Below, one piece after another: positions 55,934 to 64,000 of a DNA stretch of 64,000 bases (position 1 is the stretch's first letter; each line of letters begins with the position of its first letter). The stretch comes from Hydrocarboniphaga sp. GTDB lineage: Bacteria; Pseudomonadota; Gammaproteobacteria; Nevskiales; Nevskiaceae. The translations under genes were made by a program, and so were the position numbers. The stretch is from assembly GCF_028291725.1 (NCBI RefSeq), contig NZ_JAQGNT010000098.1, positions 1 through 64,000 on the forward strand, in the 5' to 3' direction. The notes beneath the pieces were generated by a model. The model saw only the letters and a list, made by a program, of their open reading frames with translations. It ran no database searches and was not told the DNA's origin.

Positions 55934-56035
55934 CTACTTGCTCTTCTTCTTCTCGATCTTTTCCGCCTTCTTTTCGGCGGGCGTCTTCAGCGGCTTCTTC
56001 TTGGTTTCCTTCTTGCGATCCTGGCTCTTGCTCAT
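55934..56035 (-). CDS. Tiny lysine-rich protein (33 aa), absent from the ORF track
   Basis: MSKSQDRKKETKKKPLKTPAEKKAEKIEKKKSK*; ATGA overlap with upstream small ORF. Confidence 0.55.
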   Translation of the reverse strand: MSKSQDRKKETKKKPLKTPAEKKAEKIEKKKSK

Positions 56036-56187
56036 GAGGTTTGCTCCGGTGTCGTCGTGGGGGGCTGCTGCTCTTCGGTATCGCCGGTGGATCCGCGCGC
56101 CAGCTTCTTCAGGCGCTTTTCTTCCTGCTGCTTGCTCTTTTTCAGCTCACGCTGCCGCTTGTCGAATCCGTAGTTGGGCTTGGCCAT
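56032..56187 (-). CDS. Small basic protein (51 aa), absent from the ORF track
   Basis: MAKPNYGFDKRQRELKKSKQQEEKRLKKLARGSTGDTEEQQPPTTTPEQTS*. Confidence 0.6.
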   Translation of the reverse strand: MAKPNYGFDKRQRELKKSKQQEEKRLKKLARGSTGDTEEQQPPTTTPEQTS

Positions 56188-56280
56188 GGTCGCTCCGTTG
56201 ATGGCGACAGTTTAAAGGAATTGCCCTGCTCGTTTCGCTCGGAACGATACGCCGGTATCGCCGGTTCCGAAACCGCTCTT

Positions 56281-57288
56281 TCAGGCCCTGATGCGGTTTC
56301 GTGCCTCCAGCCACGGCCAGCTCAGCAGCGCCGGCACGCCGAACAGCAGGTCACGCATGCGCTTGCACAGCGACAGCGCGAGCGCCAGATCCGGCGGCAG
56401 GCCGAATATTGGCGCGATCAGCAGCAGGCCGGCCTCCTGCACGCCGAGACCGGCCGGCATCATGAAGAACAAGTGGCGCGCCGCCTGTATCGCCGCCTCC
56501 AGCGACAGAGCCGTCAGCAGGCCGACGGGGTGGCCGAGCAGGCGCAGCGCCAGCGCGTTCTCGAACGAGCCGAGCACCAGGCCGGCGAATTCCCAGCAGA
56601 CGGCGGCGAGCAGAATCCGCGGCTGTGCAAAATAGCCGCGAATACGCTGGTCCAGCGCGGCGCCGTCCAGGCCGAGCCGCGCCTGCAGGCTCGCGCCGAC
56701 GAGCCGCGTCAGCCCGCGCTGCGCCAGTTCGAACAGCCGGCTGCGACGCAGCATCAGCGCGGCCAGCAGCGGAACCGGCGCGCTGATCAGCAAGCCCAGG
56801 CCGATGCGCTGTGCCAGCGGCGTCGCCCCGGGATGCAGCAGCACCAGAGCGAAGCTGAGCAGTGCGAACAGCAGCTGGTTGAAGATCGACAGCAGCAGTT
56901 GCAGCACGACGCTGGCGCTCGCCGCGGCGCCGTCCAGGCCGCGCCGCATCGCCAGCCGGATGCCGACCAACTCGCCGCCGATGCTGGCCAGCGGCAGCAG
57001 CCGCGCGACCGCTTCGCGGATCGTCGAGGCCCAGAACAAATAGGGCAGGCGCGCGCGGCCCGGTGCGTCGTGCGGCGCCAGCAGCACGCGCCAGCCCATC
57101 GCGTCCAGCAGCAGCGGCAGCGCATGGAACGGCACCAGCAGCAGCAGCGGCCAGCCGGCGCGGTATAACAGGCCGACGATTTCGGCTATGCCATGCCGCT
57201 GGCTCAGCCAGACGATTGCGGCCAGGCCCAGCAGCGCCGCAAAGTAGGAGGCGGCCTTCAGCACGCCGCCGAGTACCGGCAGGCCCAT
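56281..57288 (-). CDS. HpnL/LPG-synthase-TM-like (UPF0104) flippase
   Basis: Polytopic; GELVGIRLAMRRG; HLFFMMPAGLGVQEAGLLLIAPIFGLPPDLALALSL; start trimmed from the 742-aa track ORF. Confidence 0.82.
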   Translation of the reverse strand: MGLPVLGGVLKAASYFAALLGLAAIVWLSQRHGIAEIVGLLYRAGWPLLLLVPFHALPLLLDAMGWRVLLAPHDAPGRARLPYLFWASTIREAVARLLPLASIGGELVGIRLAMRRGLDGAAASASVVLQLLLSIFNQLLFALLSFALVLLHPGATPLAQRIGLGLLISAPVPLLAALMLRRSRLFELAQRGLTRLVGASLQARLGLDGAALDQRIRGYFAQPRILLAAVCWEFAGLVLGSFENALALRLLGHPVGLLTALSLEAAIQAARHLFFMMPAGLGVQEAGLLLIAPIFGLPPDLALALSLCKRMRDLLFGVPALLSWPWLEARNRIRA

Positions 57289-57339
57289 TGATATCGCCAG
57301 GAGCGGCTCATCGAAAAACAGGCGGCAAGCAGCATCGGA

Positions 57340-58416
57340 GTGAAGTCCGCGCCAGCGGCGGCCGGCACGCGCGTCGACACCCGCGCGTTTCTCGAAAAGC
57401 TGCCGAAGTGGGTGATCGTGATTCTGCCGGTGGCGCACTGGGTGCTGATGAGTCTGCGCCATCGCGCGGCGGTGCTGCCATCGGTGGCCAATCCGAAGAT
57501 CACTTCCGGCGGCCTGGTCGGCGAAGGCAAGACCGAATACTTCCGCATCATGGGCGTCGTGGCTCGTGCCGTGACGGCGCCCAATGGCTCGTTCGTCGTG
57601 CACACGGAGCGCGCCGCGGCGGACGCGGCCGCCTGCATGCAAGCTGCCGGCCTCGCGTTCCCGATCATCGCCAAGCCCGACATCGGCTGGTGCGGCTTCG
57701 GTGTGCGCCGCATCGATGCGCCGATTGAGCTCGCGGACTATCTCGCTGCGTTTCCACGGAGCGAGCGCGTCGTGCTGCAGGCCTATGTGCCCGACGCAGG
57801 CGAGGCCGGGGTTTTCTACGTGCGGCTGCCCGGCGAGACGCGCGGCCGCGTGCTCGGCCTCGCGCTGCGTTATTTCCCGCAGGTGATCGGCGATGGCCGG
57901 CACTCGATCGCCGAGCTGATCGCAGGCGACGCGCGGCTGGCGCGTCTCGGCGATCCGCTGCATCGCTCGCGCATCGATCCGGCGCGGATCGCGGCGGCCG
58001 GCGAAGTCGTGCGCCTGGCGACGATAGGCTCGAGCCGCGTCGGCGGGCTGTATCGCAACGGCGAGGCGCTGATCACGCCGCAGCTGACCACGGCGATCGA
58101 TGCGGTCGCCCGCGACATGGACGAATTCCATTTCGGCCGTTTCGATCTGCGTTACGCCAGCGAGGTGGCGTTGATGGAGGGCCGGGGCTTCACCATCATC
58201 GAGGTCAATGGTGCCGGCTCCGAGGCGATCGAAGCCTGGGACCCGCAGACCCGGCCGCTTGCTGCTTTCGGCAAGATCATGGCCAAGCAGGTGCTGCTGT
58301 TCCGGATCGCGGCAGCGAACCGGAAACGCGGCTTCGAGCCGATGGGGTTTCTTGCTCTGGCGAAGCTGCATCTGAACCAGCAGCGGCTCATCCCGTTGTA
58401 TCCGCCGTCGAACTGA
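57340..58416 (+). CDS. ATP-grasp family protein (D-Ala-D-Ala ligase-like)
   Basis: FPIIAKPDIGWCGFGVRRI; RYFPQVIGDGRHSIAELI; FHFGRFDLRYAS...FTIIEVNGAGSE. Confidence 0.8.
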   Translation: MKSAPAAAGTRVDTRAFLEKLPKWVIVILPVAHWVLMSLRHRAAVLPSVANPKITSGGLVGEGKTEYFRIMGVVARAVTAPNGSFVVHTERAAADAAACMQAAGLAFPIIAKPDIGWCGFGVRRIDAPIELADYLAAFPRSERVVLQAYVPDAGEAGVFYVRLPGETRGRVLGLALRYFPQVIGDGRHSIAELIAGDARLARLGDPLHRSRIDPARIAAAGEVVRLATIGSSRVGGLYRNGEALITPQLTTAIDAVARDMDEFHFGRFDLRYASEVALMEGRGFTIIEVNGAGSEAIEAWDPQTRPLAAFGKIMAKQVLLFRIAAANRKRGFEPMGFLALAKLHLNQQRLIPLYPPSN

Positions 58417-58441
58417 CGGGCAGGCGATCCACGCGCAGCGT

Positions 58442-58519
58442 GTAGGTTGGGGTGAGCGCAGCGAACCCCAACGTGTGCCCGCGCCGATGTTGGGGTTCGC
58501 TGCACTCACCCCAACCTAC
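58442..58519. repeat. Family B palindromic repeat
   Basis: gtaggttggggtgagcgcagcgaaccccaac ... gttggggttcgctgcactcaccccaacctac. Confidence 0.9.
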
Positions 58520-58523
58520 TCGG

Positions 58524-59447
58524 CTAGGGCCGTTCCACGCACAGCCCCACCGCTGCGATGCGGTCGGCGTGTGCGTAGACCGGCCGTTCGAGTTCTTCGC
58601 CGAACACATCGGGATCGAGTTCGATGTAGCGCCAACGGCAGTCGCGGCCATCGAGCAGCGCTTGGAGTTCTGCCAGAAACGGATCGACGCCGTCGACGAT
58701 CGCGACGCCGGTATATAGCAACAGCCGGCCGCCCGGCCTGAGCCGCGCACAGGCTTGCGCGGCGATGCGCAGCCCCAGCTCGCGGCCCAGATCGCCGCCG
58801 CCGTGGCGATACGCGCGCTGCTGCTCGTCGGCCAGATACGGCGGATTGCAGATGATCAGATCGAAGCCGCCATCGACCGCGGCGAGCACGTCGCTCAGCA
58901 CCGTCTGCACGGCGACGCCGGCGTGCCGCGCATTCACCTCGGCCAGGCGCAGTGCCGCCGCGTTGATGTCGGTCAGCAGCCATTCCGACGCCGACAGGCG
59001 GCCCGCGGCGGAGATCGCGCCGGCGCCGCTGCCGCAGCCGATGTCCGCGCAGCGCAGCGTCGATGCGGCGGCGGGCAGGTTCGCGTTGACGAAGTTCGCA
59101 AAGCGATAAGTGTCCGGCCCGAAGAACACCGCGTCGCCGGCCAGGGTGGGATAGGCCGAGTGCAGGAACAGATGGCCGTCCAGCGCGGAGACGCGGACCG
59201 TGCTGCGATAGCCGCCCGGCTCCGGCAGCAGAACGCCGGCATCGCGCATCAGCGACAGCATCGCATCGCCGACGATGCGGCTCTCGAACGGCAGGCTCCA
59301 GCCGAAGACGTCGCTCAGCGTGCGCGCGGTCTGCCGCCCGGCGCGGGCGAGCACGCGCGCATGCGTCAGCGGTGTCGGCGTTACGAACCGATACGCGCGT
59401 TCGGACAGCGCTTGCAGCAGGCTCGACAGTGCATCGTCGCGATTCAT
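58524..59447 (-). CDS. Class I SAM methyltransferase (HemK/RlmG-like)
   Basis: DIGCGSGAGAI; FDLIICNPPYLADE. Confidence 0.85.
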   Translation of the reverse strand: MNRDDALSSLLQALSERAYRFVTPTPLTHARVLARAGRQTARTLSDVFGWSLPFESRIVGDAMLSLMRDAGVLLPEPGGYRSTVRVSALDGHLFLHSAYPTLAGDAVFFGPDTYRFANFVNANLPAAASTLRCADIGCGSGAGAISAAGRLSASEWLLTDINAAALRLAEVNARHAGVAVQTVLSDVLAAVDGGFDLIICNPPYLADEQQRAYRHGGGDLGRELGLRIAAQACARLRPGGRLLLYTGVAIVDGVDPFLAELQALLDGRDCRWRYIELDPDVFGEELERPVYAHADRIAAVGLCVERP

Positions 59448-59571
59448 GAGTCGATGGCTTGAGACGGGTGCTGCGACTATACGGCCGTGCCTGCGCGCCG
59501 TGCTTTGGCGGTAGTGGAGAATGCCGCCGTGTTCAGTCCCTAATCAGACGGTCGGCGTCAGCATGCGAGAC

Positions 59572-59607
59572 CTGAACCGGATCCTGAGCCGGATCCTGAA
59601 CCGGATT
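59572..59607. repeat. Tandem repeat, three 12-bp units
   Basis: ctgaaccggatc ctgagccggatc ctgaaccggatt. Confidence 0.85.
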
Positions 59608-59621
59608 GATCGAGACCGACC

Positions 59622-60533
59622 ATGCGCGAACAGTTCGCCAGCTGGGCCGCCGCACACACCGGGCTAAAGAGCTTGAACCCGCGAGATCTGCAGCAGCGCC
59701 TGGCGGCGTTCAACGCGCATCGGCTGCGGCCCGGCTTGCCGAACGACAACTGGCGCCGCGAGCTGCGCGCCGAGCTGGAGCTGCGCGAACTCGAAGGTGA
59801 ATACGTCGAGAACGAGCGTCGCGCCGTCAGTGCGATGCTGGCCGAGCTGCCGGGCGATCCGGATGCCTTCATGCAGTGGTTCGAGGCCCTGCGCGAAACC
59901 GGGCCGGGCCAGAACGACGCCCTGTTCCCGTGGCTCGCCAGCCAGGCGTCGATGGACGCCATGCGCTGGTTTCTGACCCAGGAAATCGGCGGCGAAGCCG
60001 GCTTCGACGATCTGGTGGCGCTGACCCAGGTGCGGCTGCCGGTGCAACCCAAGCTCGAGCTCGCGCGCAACTACTGGGACGAGATGGGCCGCGGCCGCGA
60101 GGACGACATGCATGGGCGGATGCTGGAGCATGTGGCCGAGGAACTGGGTCTGCACGCGACGCCCGAGGCAACGGTCTGGGAATCGTTGGCGCTGGCCAAC
60201 CTGATGGCGGCGCTGGCGGCAACGCGCCGCTACACCTACCTGTCGGTCGGCGCGCTGGGCGTCATCGAGCTGACCGCGCCGGGCCGCGTGGCGCAGGTCA
60301 ACCAGGGCCTGCAGCGTCTTGGCGTATCCGCCACCGGCCGCCGCTATTTCCAGTTGCACGCGGGGCTCGACATCCGCCATGCCGAGGCCTGGAACCGCGA
60401 AGTCATCCGCCCGCTGGTCAGCGCCGATCCGGCATTGATCCGGCCGATCGCCGAAGGCGCCTTGTTGCGGCTGCGTTGCGGCGCGGCCTGTTTCGAGCGT
60501 TATCGCCGCGAGCTGGGTGTGATCGCCGCATAG
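59622..60533 (+). CDS. Iron-containing redox enzyme family protein (heme-oxygenase-like)
   Basis: YWDEMGRGREDDMHGRM; GALGVIELTAPGRV; YFQLHAGLDIRHAEAWNREVI. Confidence 0.82.
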   Translation: MREQFASWAAAHTGLKSLNPRDLQQRLAAFNAHRLRPGLPNDNWRRELRAELELRELEGEYVENERRAVSAMLAELPGDPDAFMQWFEALRETGPGQNDALFPWLASQASMDAMRWFLTQEIGGEAGFDDLVALTQVRLPVQPKLELARNYWDEMGRGREDDMHGRMLEHVAEELGLHATPEATVWESLALANLMAALAATRRYTYLSVGALGVIELTAPGRVAQVNQGLQRLGVSATGRRYFQLHAGLDIRHAEAWNREVIRPLVSADPALIRPIAEGALLRLRCGAACFERYRRELGVIAA

Positions 60534-60591
60534 GGCCGCCGCCGCGCGGCCCTGTCTATACTGCGGGCTCCGCCCGATCGACACCGCCGCC

Positions 60592-61473
60592 ATGTCCGCA
60601 AGCCTGCGCATCCTGCTCTCGTTGCTGCTGCTCAGTGCAATTCCGTACGCCGCGGCTTTCCCGTTCGGCTCCAAGATCGATGATCCGAAGGACGTGCCCA
60701 AGGTCACGACCAGTGCGCCGAGTGCGCAGCTGATCGGCCAGACCTTCACGATCGAATCGAAAGTCATGCACGAGACGCGGCGCATCAACGTCTACACGCC
60801 GCCGCCCTGCGACGGCCCCAAGGCCGCGGCCTGCCCGGTGCTGTACATGCCCGACGGCGGCATTCTCGAGGACTTTCTGCACATCGCCGGCCTAGTGCAG
60901 GTGTCGGTCGGCAACCATACGATGCGGCCCTTCATCCTGGTCGGCATCGAGAACACCGAGCGCCGCCGCGACCTGACGCCGCCCACCGACGTGGCCGAGG
61001 ACCTGCGCATCGCGCCGCGCGTCGGCGGCTCGGCGCTGTTCCGCCAGTTTCTGCGCGACGAGCTCAAGGTCGCAGTGCGGGCGCGCTACAACACCAGCAG
61101 CGAGAGCGCGATCGTCGGCGAGTCGCTGGCCGGCCTGTTCATCGTCGAGACCTTCCTGCTTGAGCCGGATCTGTTCGACAGCTATATCGCGATCAGCCCC
61201 AGCCTGTGGTGGAACGGCCAGCAGCTGGCCGACAGCACCGCGGCGCGTCTGAAAGCGCAGCCCGATCTGCACAAAACGCTGTACCTGAGCGCGGCCGACG
61301 AGAGCAATATTCTGCCGGGCACCCAGGTGATGGCGGCAGCGCTGAAAGCCGATGCACCCAAGGGCCTGCGCTGGTACTACGAGCCGATGCCGGGCGAGAC
61401 GCACGCCACGATCTATCACCCGGCGGCGCTGGCCGCGTTCCGCAAAGTGTTCGCGCCGGCTGCCACTCCGTAG
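60592..61473 (+). CDS. Secreted alpha/beta esterase (PF00756/IroE-like)
   Basis: Signal peptide; VLYMPDGG; SAIVGESLAGLFIVETFL; SPSLWWNG; GETHATIYHPA. Confidence 0.87.
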   Translation: MSASLRILLSLLLLSAIPYAAAFPFGSKIDDPKDVPKVTTSAPSAQLIGQTFTIESKVMHETRRINVYTPPPCDGPKAAACPVLYMPDGGILEDFLHIAGLVQVSVGNHTMRPFILVGIENTERRRDLTPPTDVAEDLRIAPRVGGSALFRQFLRDELKVAVRARYNTSSESAIVGESLAGLFIVETFLLEPDLFDSYIAISPSLWWNGQQLADSTAARLKAQPDLHKTLYLSAADESNILPGTQVMAAALKADAPKGLRWYYEPMPGETHATIYHPAALAAFRKVFAPAATP

Positions 61474-61548
61474 GTCGGCAATCCCTTGCCGACGTGTACG
61501 CCCGATACGCAACCGGGGCCTCATGTCGGCAAAGGATTGCCGACCCAC
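61470..61548. repeat. Family A palindromic repeat
   Basis: gtaggtcggcaatcccttgccgacgtg ... catgtcggcaaaggattgccgaccca; starts at the esterase stop. Confidence 0.85.
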
Positions 61549-61679
61549 TCTCCTGCTCCCCCTGGGCGAGCCCTTACAGACCTGCCTCCACCATCGAGTA
61601 CGGGGAAGACGGCGCAGCCCGTAGCACTCAAACGCATTGGTGCCATTGCTGGACCCATTCACAATAAAACACGGGATAT

Positions 61680-64000
61680 TTGAGCTTGGATCAAGCAACA
61701 CACAACAAGATCGTTTCGTTCATCTGGGGCATCGCCGACGATGTCCTTCGCGATCTGTTCAGGCGGGGCAAGTACCCGGACGTCATCCTGCCGATGTGCG
61801 TCATCCGGCGCATGGACGCGGTACTGGAGCCGACCAAGCCGGCAGTGCTCGATACGAAGAAGATGCTCGACGAGGCCGGCATCACCGAGCAGCGCGCCGC
61901 GCTGTGCGACGCCGCCGGCCAGGCGTTCTACAACACCTCGAAATTCACCCTGCGCGACCTCAAGTCCCGCGCCAGCCAGCAGCAGTTGCTGGCCGATTTT
62001 GAGGACTACCTCAACGGCTTCTCGCAGAACGTCCAGGACATCCTGGAGAACTTCAAGTTCAGGAATCAGCTCACCACGCTGTCGCGTTCGGACTCGCTTG
62101 GAACGTTGATCGCCAAGTTCCTGGACCCGGACATTGATCTCTCTCCGGCCGGCATCGACAACCACTCGATGGGCACGGTGTTCGAGGAGCTGGTCCGCAA
62201 GTTCAACGAAGACAACAACGAGGAGGCCGGCGAGCACTGGACGCCGCGCGATGCTGTGCGCCTTATGGCCAATCTCGTATTCCTGCCGATCCAGGACCGG
62301 ATCAAGTCCGGCACCTACATGCTGTACGACTGTGCCTGCGGCACCGGCGGCATGCTCACCGTGGCCGAGGACACGCTGACCCAACTCGCCGCAAAGCGCG
62401 GTCAGCAGGTCAAGAGCCTGCTATACGGACAGGAGATCAACCCGGAGACCTACGCGGTCTGCAAGGCCGACATGCTGCTCAAGGGCGAAGGCGAGAACGC
62501 CGAACACATCGTCGGCGGTGCGGAGTGGTCCACGCTCGCGCATGACGCCTTCCCGGCCCAGGAATTCGACTTCATGCTCGCCAACCCGCCCTACGGGAAG
62601 AGCTGGAAGAAAGACCTTGAAGCCATGGGCGGCAAGGACGGCATGCGTGATCCCCGCTTCAAGGTCATGCACCAGGGCGAGCAGCTCTCGCTGGTCACAA
62701 GGTCCAGCGACGGCCAGATGCTGTTCCTCGCCAACATGGCGGCGAAAATGAACGGCAAATCGGCACTCGGCAGCCGCATCGCCGAGGTCCACAACGGCAG
62801 CTCGCTGTTCACCGGCGACGCCGGCCAGGGCGAGAGCAACATCCGCCGCTGGATCATCGAGAACGACTGGCTGGAAGCCATCGTCGCGCTACCGCTCAAC
62901 CTGTTCTACAACACCGGCATCGCCACCTACATCTGGGTACTGACCAATAGGAAGCCCGAGCACCGCAAGGGCCAGGTCCAGCTCATTGACGCCAGCCAGT
63001 GGTTCAAGCCGCTGCGCAAAAACCTCGGCAAGAAGAACTGCGAGCTATCACCGGAAGACATCGAACGCATCACGCATACCTTCCTGGAGTTCAAGGAAAC
63101 CGCGGAGTCCAAGATCTTCCCCAACAAGGGCTTCGGCTACTGGAAGGTCACCGTTGAGCGGCCACTGCGCCTGCACAGCCGGCTGACGCCGCAGGCCATC
63201 GAGACCCTGCGCTATACCTCCGGGGACGAGGACATCCGGGCCGTACTGTTCGAGGAGTTCGGTGACGCCCTGACCATCCGGTTCTCGTCGATCGAGGCCG
63301 CGCTGGAAAAGCGGCTGACCGAATGGGGCAACGAGGACGATGACGGCGAGGATGAGGACGGCGGCAGCAAGCAGGGGCTACCGGAAAAGAAGCGCAAGAA
63401 GCTGCTCGACCCGAAGACCTGGGCGCGCGATACCCGGCTGGTTGACTTCGCAAATGTCCTGCGCGAAGCCTTGGGCGGCGAACTGTACGAGGACCACAAC
63501 ATCTTCCGGGACCGCGTGGATGCCGTGCTGAAGAAGACAAAGGAAAAAATTTCCGCGGCCGACCTCAGGCTCATCCTCAAGTCCGTGAGCTGGCGCGAAG
63601 AGACCGCGCCGCCGGTGATCGCCAAGCTGCACAAACCCGGCAAGCTCGCAGCCGACCCACTGCGCGGCCTGTATTTACTCCCCTCTCCCACCGGGAGAGG
63701 GGTCGGGGGTGAGGGCGCTCGCAGCGAGAACATCGTCGTCGAGCACGAGCCCGACTCGGACCTGCGCGATACCGAACAGGTGCCCTTGCTCGAAGAGGGC
63801 GGCATCGAAGCGTTCATCCGCCGCGAAGTGCTGCCCTACACGCCAGACGCCTGGATCAATGAGGACGCCACCAAGATCGGCTACGAGGTCAGCTTCACCC
63901 GGCACTTCTACAAGCCGAAGCCGCTGCGGTCGCTGGAAGAAATCAGCGCCGACATTCTGGCCATCGAGAAAGAGGCCGAGGGGCTGCTGGATGGCCTACT
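61680..64000 (+). CDS. hsdM: Type I restriction-modification methyltransferase subunit HsdM, truncated by window edge
   Basis: TTG start, (M)SLDQATHNKIVSFIWGIADDVLRDLF; CACGTGGM; ANPPYGKSW; SFTRHFYKPKPLRSLEEI; not in ORF track because no stop in window. Confidence 0.93.
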   Translation, partial: MSLDQATHNKIVSFIWGIADDVLRDLFRRGKYPDVILPMCVIRRMDAVLEPTKPAVLDTKKMLDEAGITEQRAALCDAAGQAFYNTSKFTLRDLKSRASQQQLLADFEDYLNGFSQNVQDILENFKFRNQLTTLSRSDSLGTLIAKFLDPDIDLSPAGIDNHSMGTVFEELVRKFNEDNNEEAGEHWTPRDAVRLMANLVFLPIQDRIKSGTYMLYDCACGTGGMLTVAEDTLTQLAAKRGQQVKSLLYGQEINPETYAVCKADMLLKGEGENAEHIVGGAEWSTLAHDAFPAQEFDFMLANPPYGKSWKKDLEAMGGKDGMRDPRFKVMHQGEQLSLVTRSSDGQMLFLANMAAKMNGKSALGSRIAEVHNGSSLFTGDAGQGESNIRRWIIENDWLEAIVALPLNLFYNTGIATYIWVLTNRKPEHRKGQVQLIDASQWFKPLRKNLGKKNCELSPEDIERITHTFLEFKETAESKIFPNKGFGYWKVTVERPLRLHSRLTPQAIETLRYTSGDEDIRAVLFEEFGDALTIRFSSIEAALEKRLTEWGNEDDDGEDEDGGSKQGLPEKKRKKLLDPKTWARDTRLVDFANVLREALGGELYEDHNIFRDRVDAVLKKTKEKISAADLRLILKSVSWREETAPPVIAKLHKPGKLAADPLRGLYLLPSPTGRGVGGEGARSENIVVEHEPDSDLRDTEQVPLLEEGGIEAFIRREVLPYTPDAWINEDATKIGYEVSFTRHFYKPKPLRSLEEISADILAIEKEAEGLLDGL
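63680..63702. repeat. Family E palindrome inside hsdM
   Basis: CCCCTCTCCC-acc-GGGAGAGGGG perfect 10-bp stem, in frame with hsdM. Confidence 0.88.

Noticed and set aside
56281-58509. 742-aa minus-strand ORF as one protein
   Set aside because: Only the C-terminal 335 aa is a recognisable flippase; the rest is antisense to the ATP-grasp gene and begins in a repeat.
52735-58519. Recurrent CCCCAACCTAC units as a CRISPR array
   Set aside because: Units are isolated palindromes kilobases apart with no regular spacers and no cas genes.
59572-59607. CTGAACCGGATC repeats as CRISPR or iteron
   Set aside because: Only three contiguous 12-bp units without spacers; no replication genes nearby.
61680-64000. 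Phage or prophage island around hsdM
   Set aside because: No integrase, capsid or tRNA attachment site visible; the locus is cut by the window edge so no call is possible.

Overview
High-GC proteobacterial chromosome segment (gammaproteobacterial, Nevskiales-like by impression only). It is densely coding with no rRNA, tRNA or CRISPR seen. Main modules in order: NtrC-type two-component system (TCS) with a porin and a PstS-like protein (1.9-6.8 kb). Thermostable-hemolysin-family / AMP-ligase / heme-oxygenase-like diiron oxidase / SDR operon (7.1-10.8 kb). Cytochrome b561 plus a monoheme-porin fusion resembling Cyc2 plus a soluble cytochrome c (11.4-13.9 kb). Chromate-resistance cluster: chrB, a frameshifted rhodanese-ChrB fusion, Tat-SOD and chrA (14.6-18.7 kb). 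Envelope/lipid A module: mlaA, GT9, OmpR TCS, PAP2, eptA and a paired EamA/SMR-like duo (20.5-28 kb). OMF/adaptor/ABC exporter (28-32.3 kb). Sigma-54-promoted HAD/aminotransferase/hydrolase/HK/NtrC operon (32.4-38.7 kb). Cfa, GT4 and an OmpR TCS (38.9-43.5 kb). Geranyl-CoA/acyclic terpene (atu-like) operon (44.2-51.4 kb). Fic and HigBA (51.4-53.5 kb). Tannase-like esterase, HpnL-like flippase with an ATP-grasp enzyme, a second diiron-oxidase-like protein, and a truncated type I hsdM at the right edge. The most unusual signal is at least five families of palindromic/inverted-repeat elements. Members sit in frame inside two genes (atuA-like, hsdM), supply the stop codon of chrB, and appear to have split the biotin-carboxylase/BCCP subunit in two. 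All functional calls come from reading the sequence and remembered family motifs; no searches were run.
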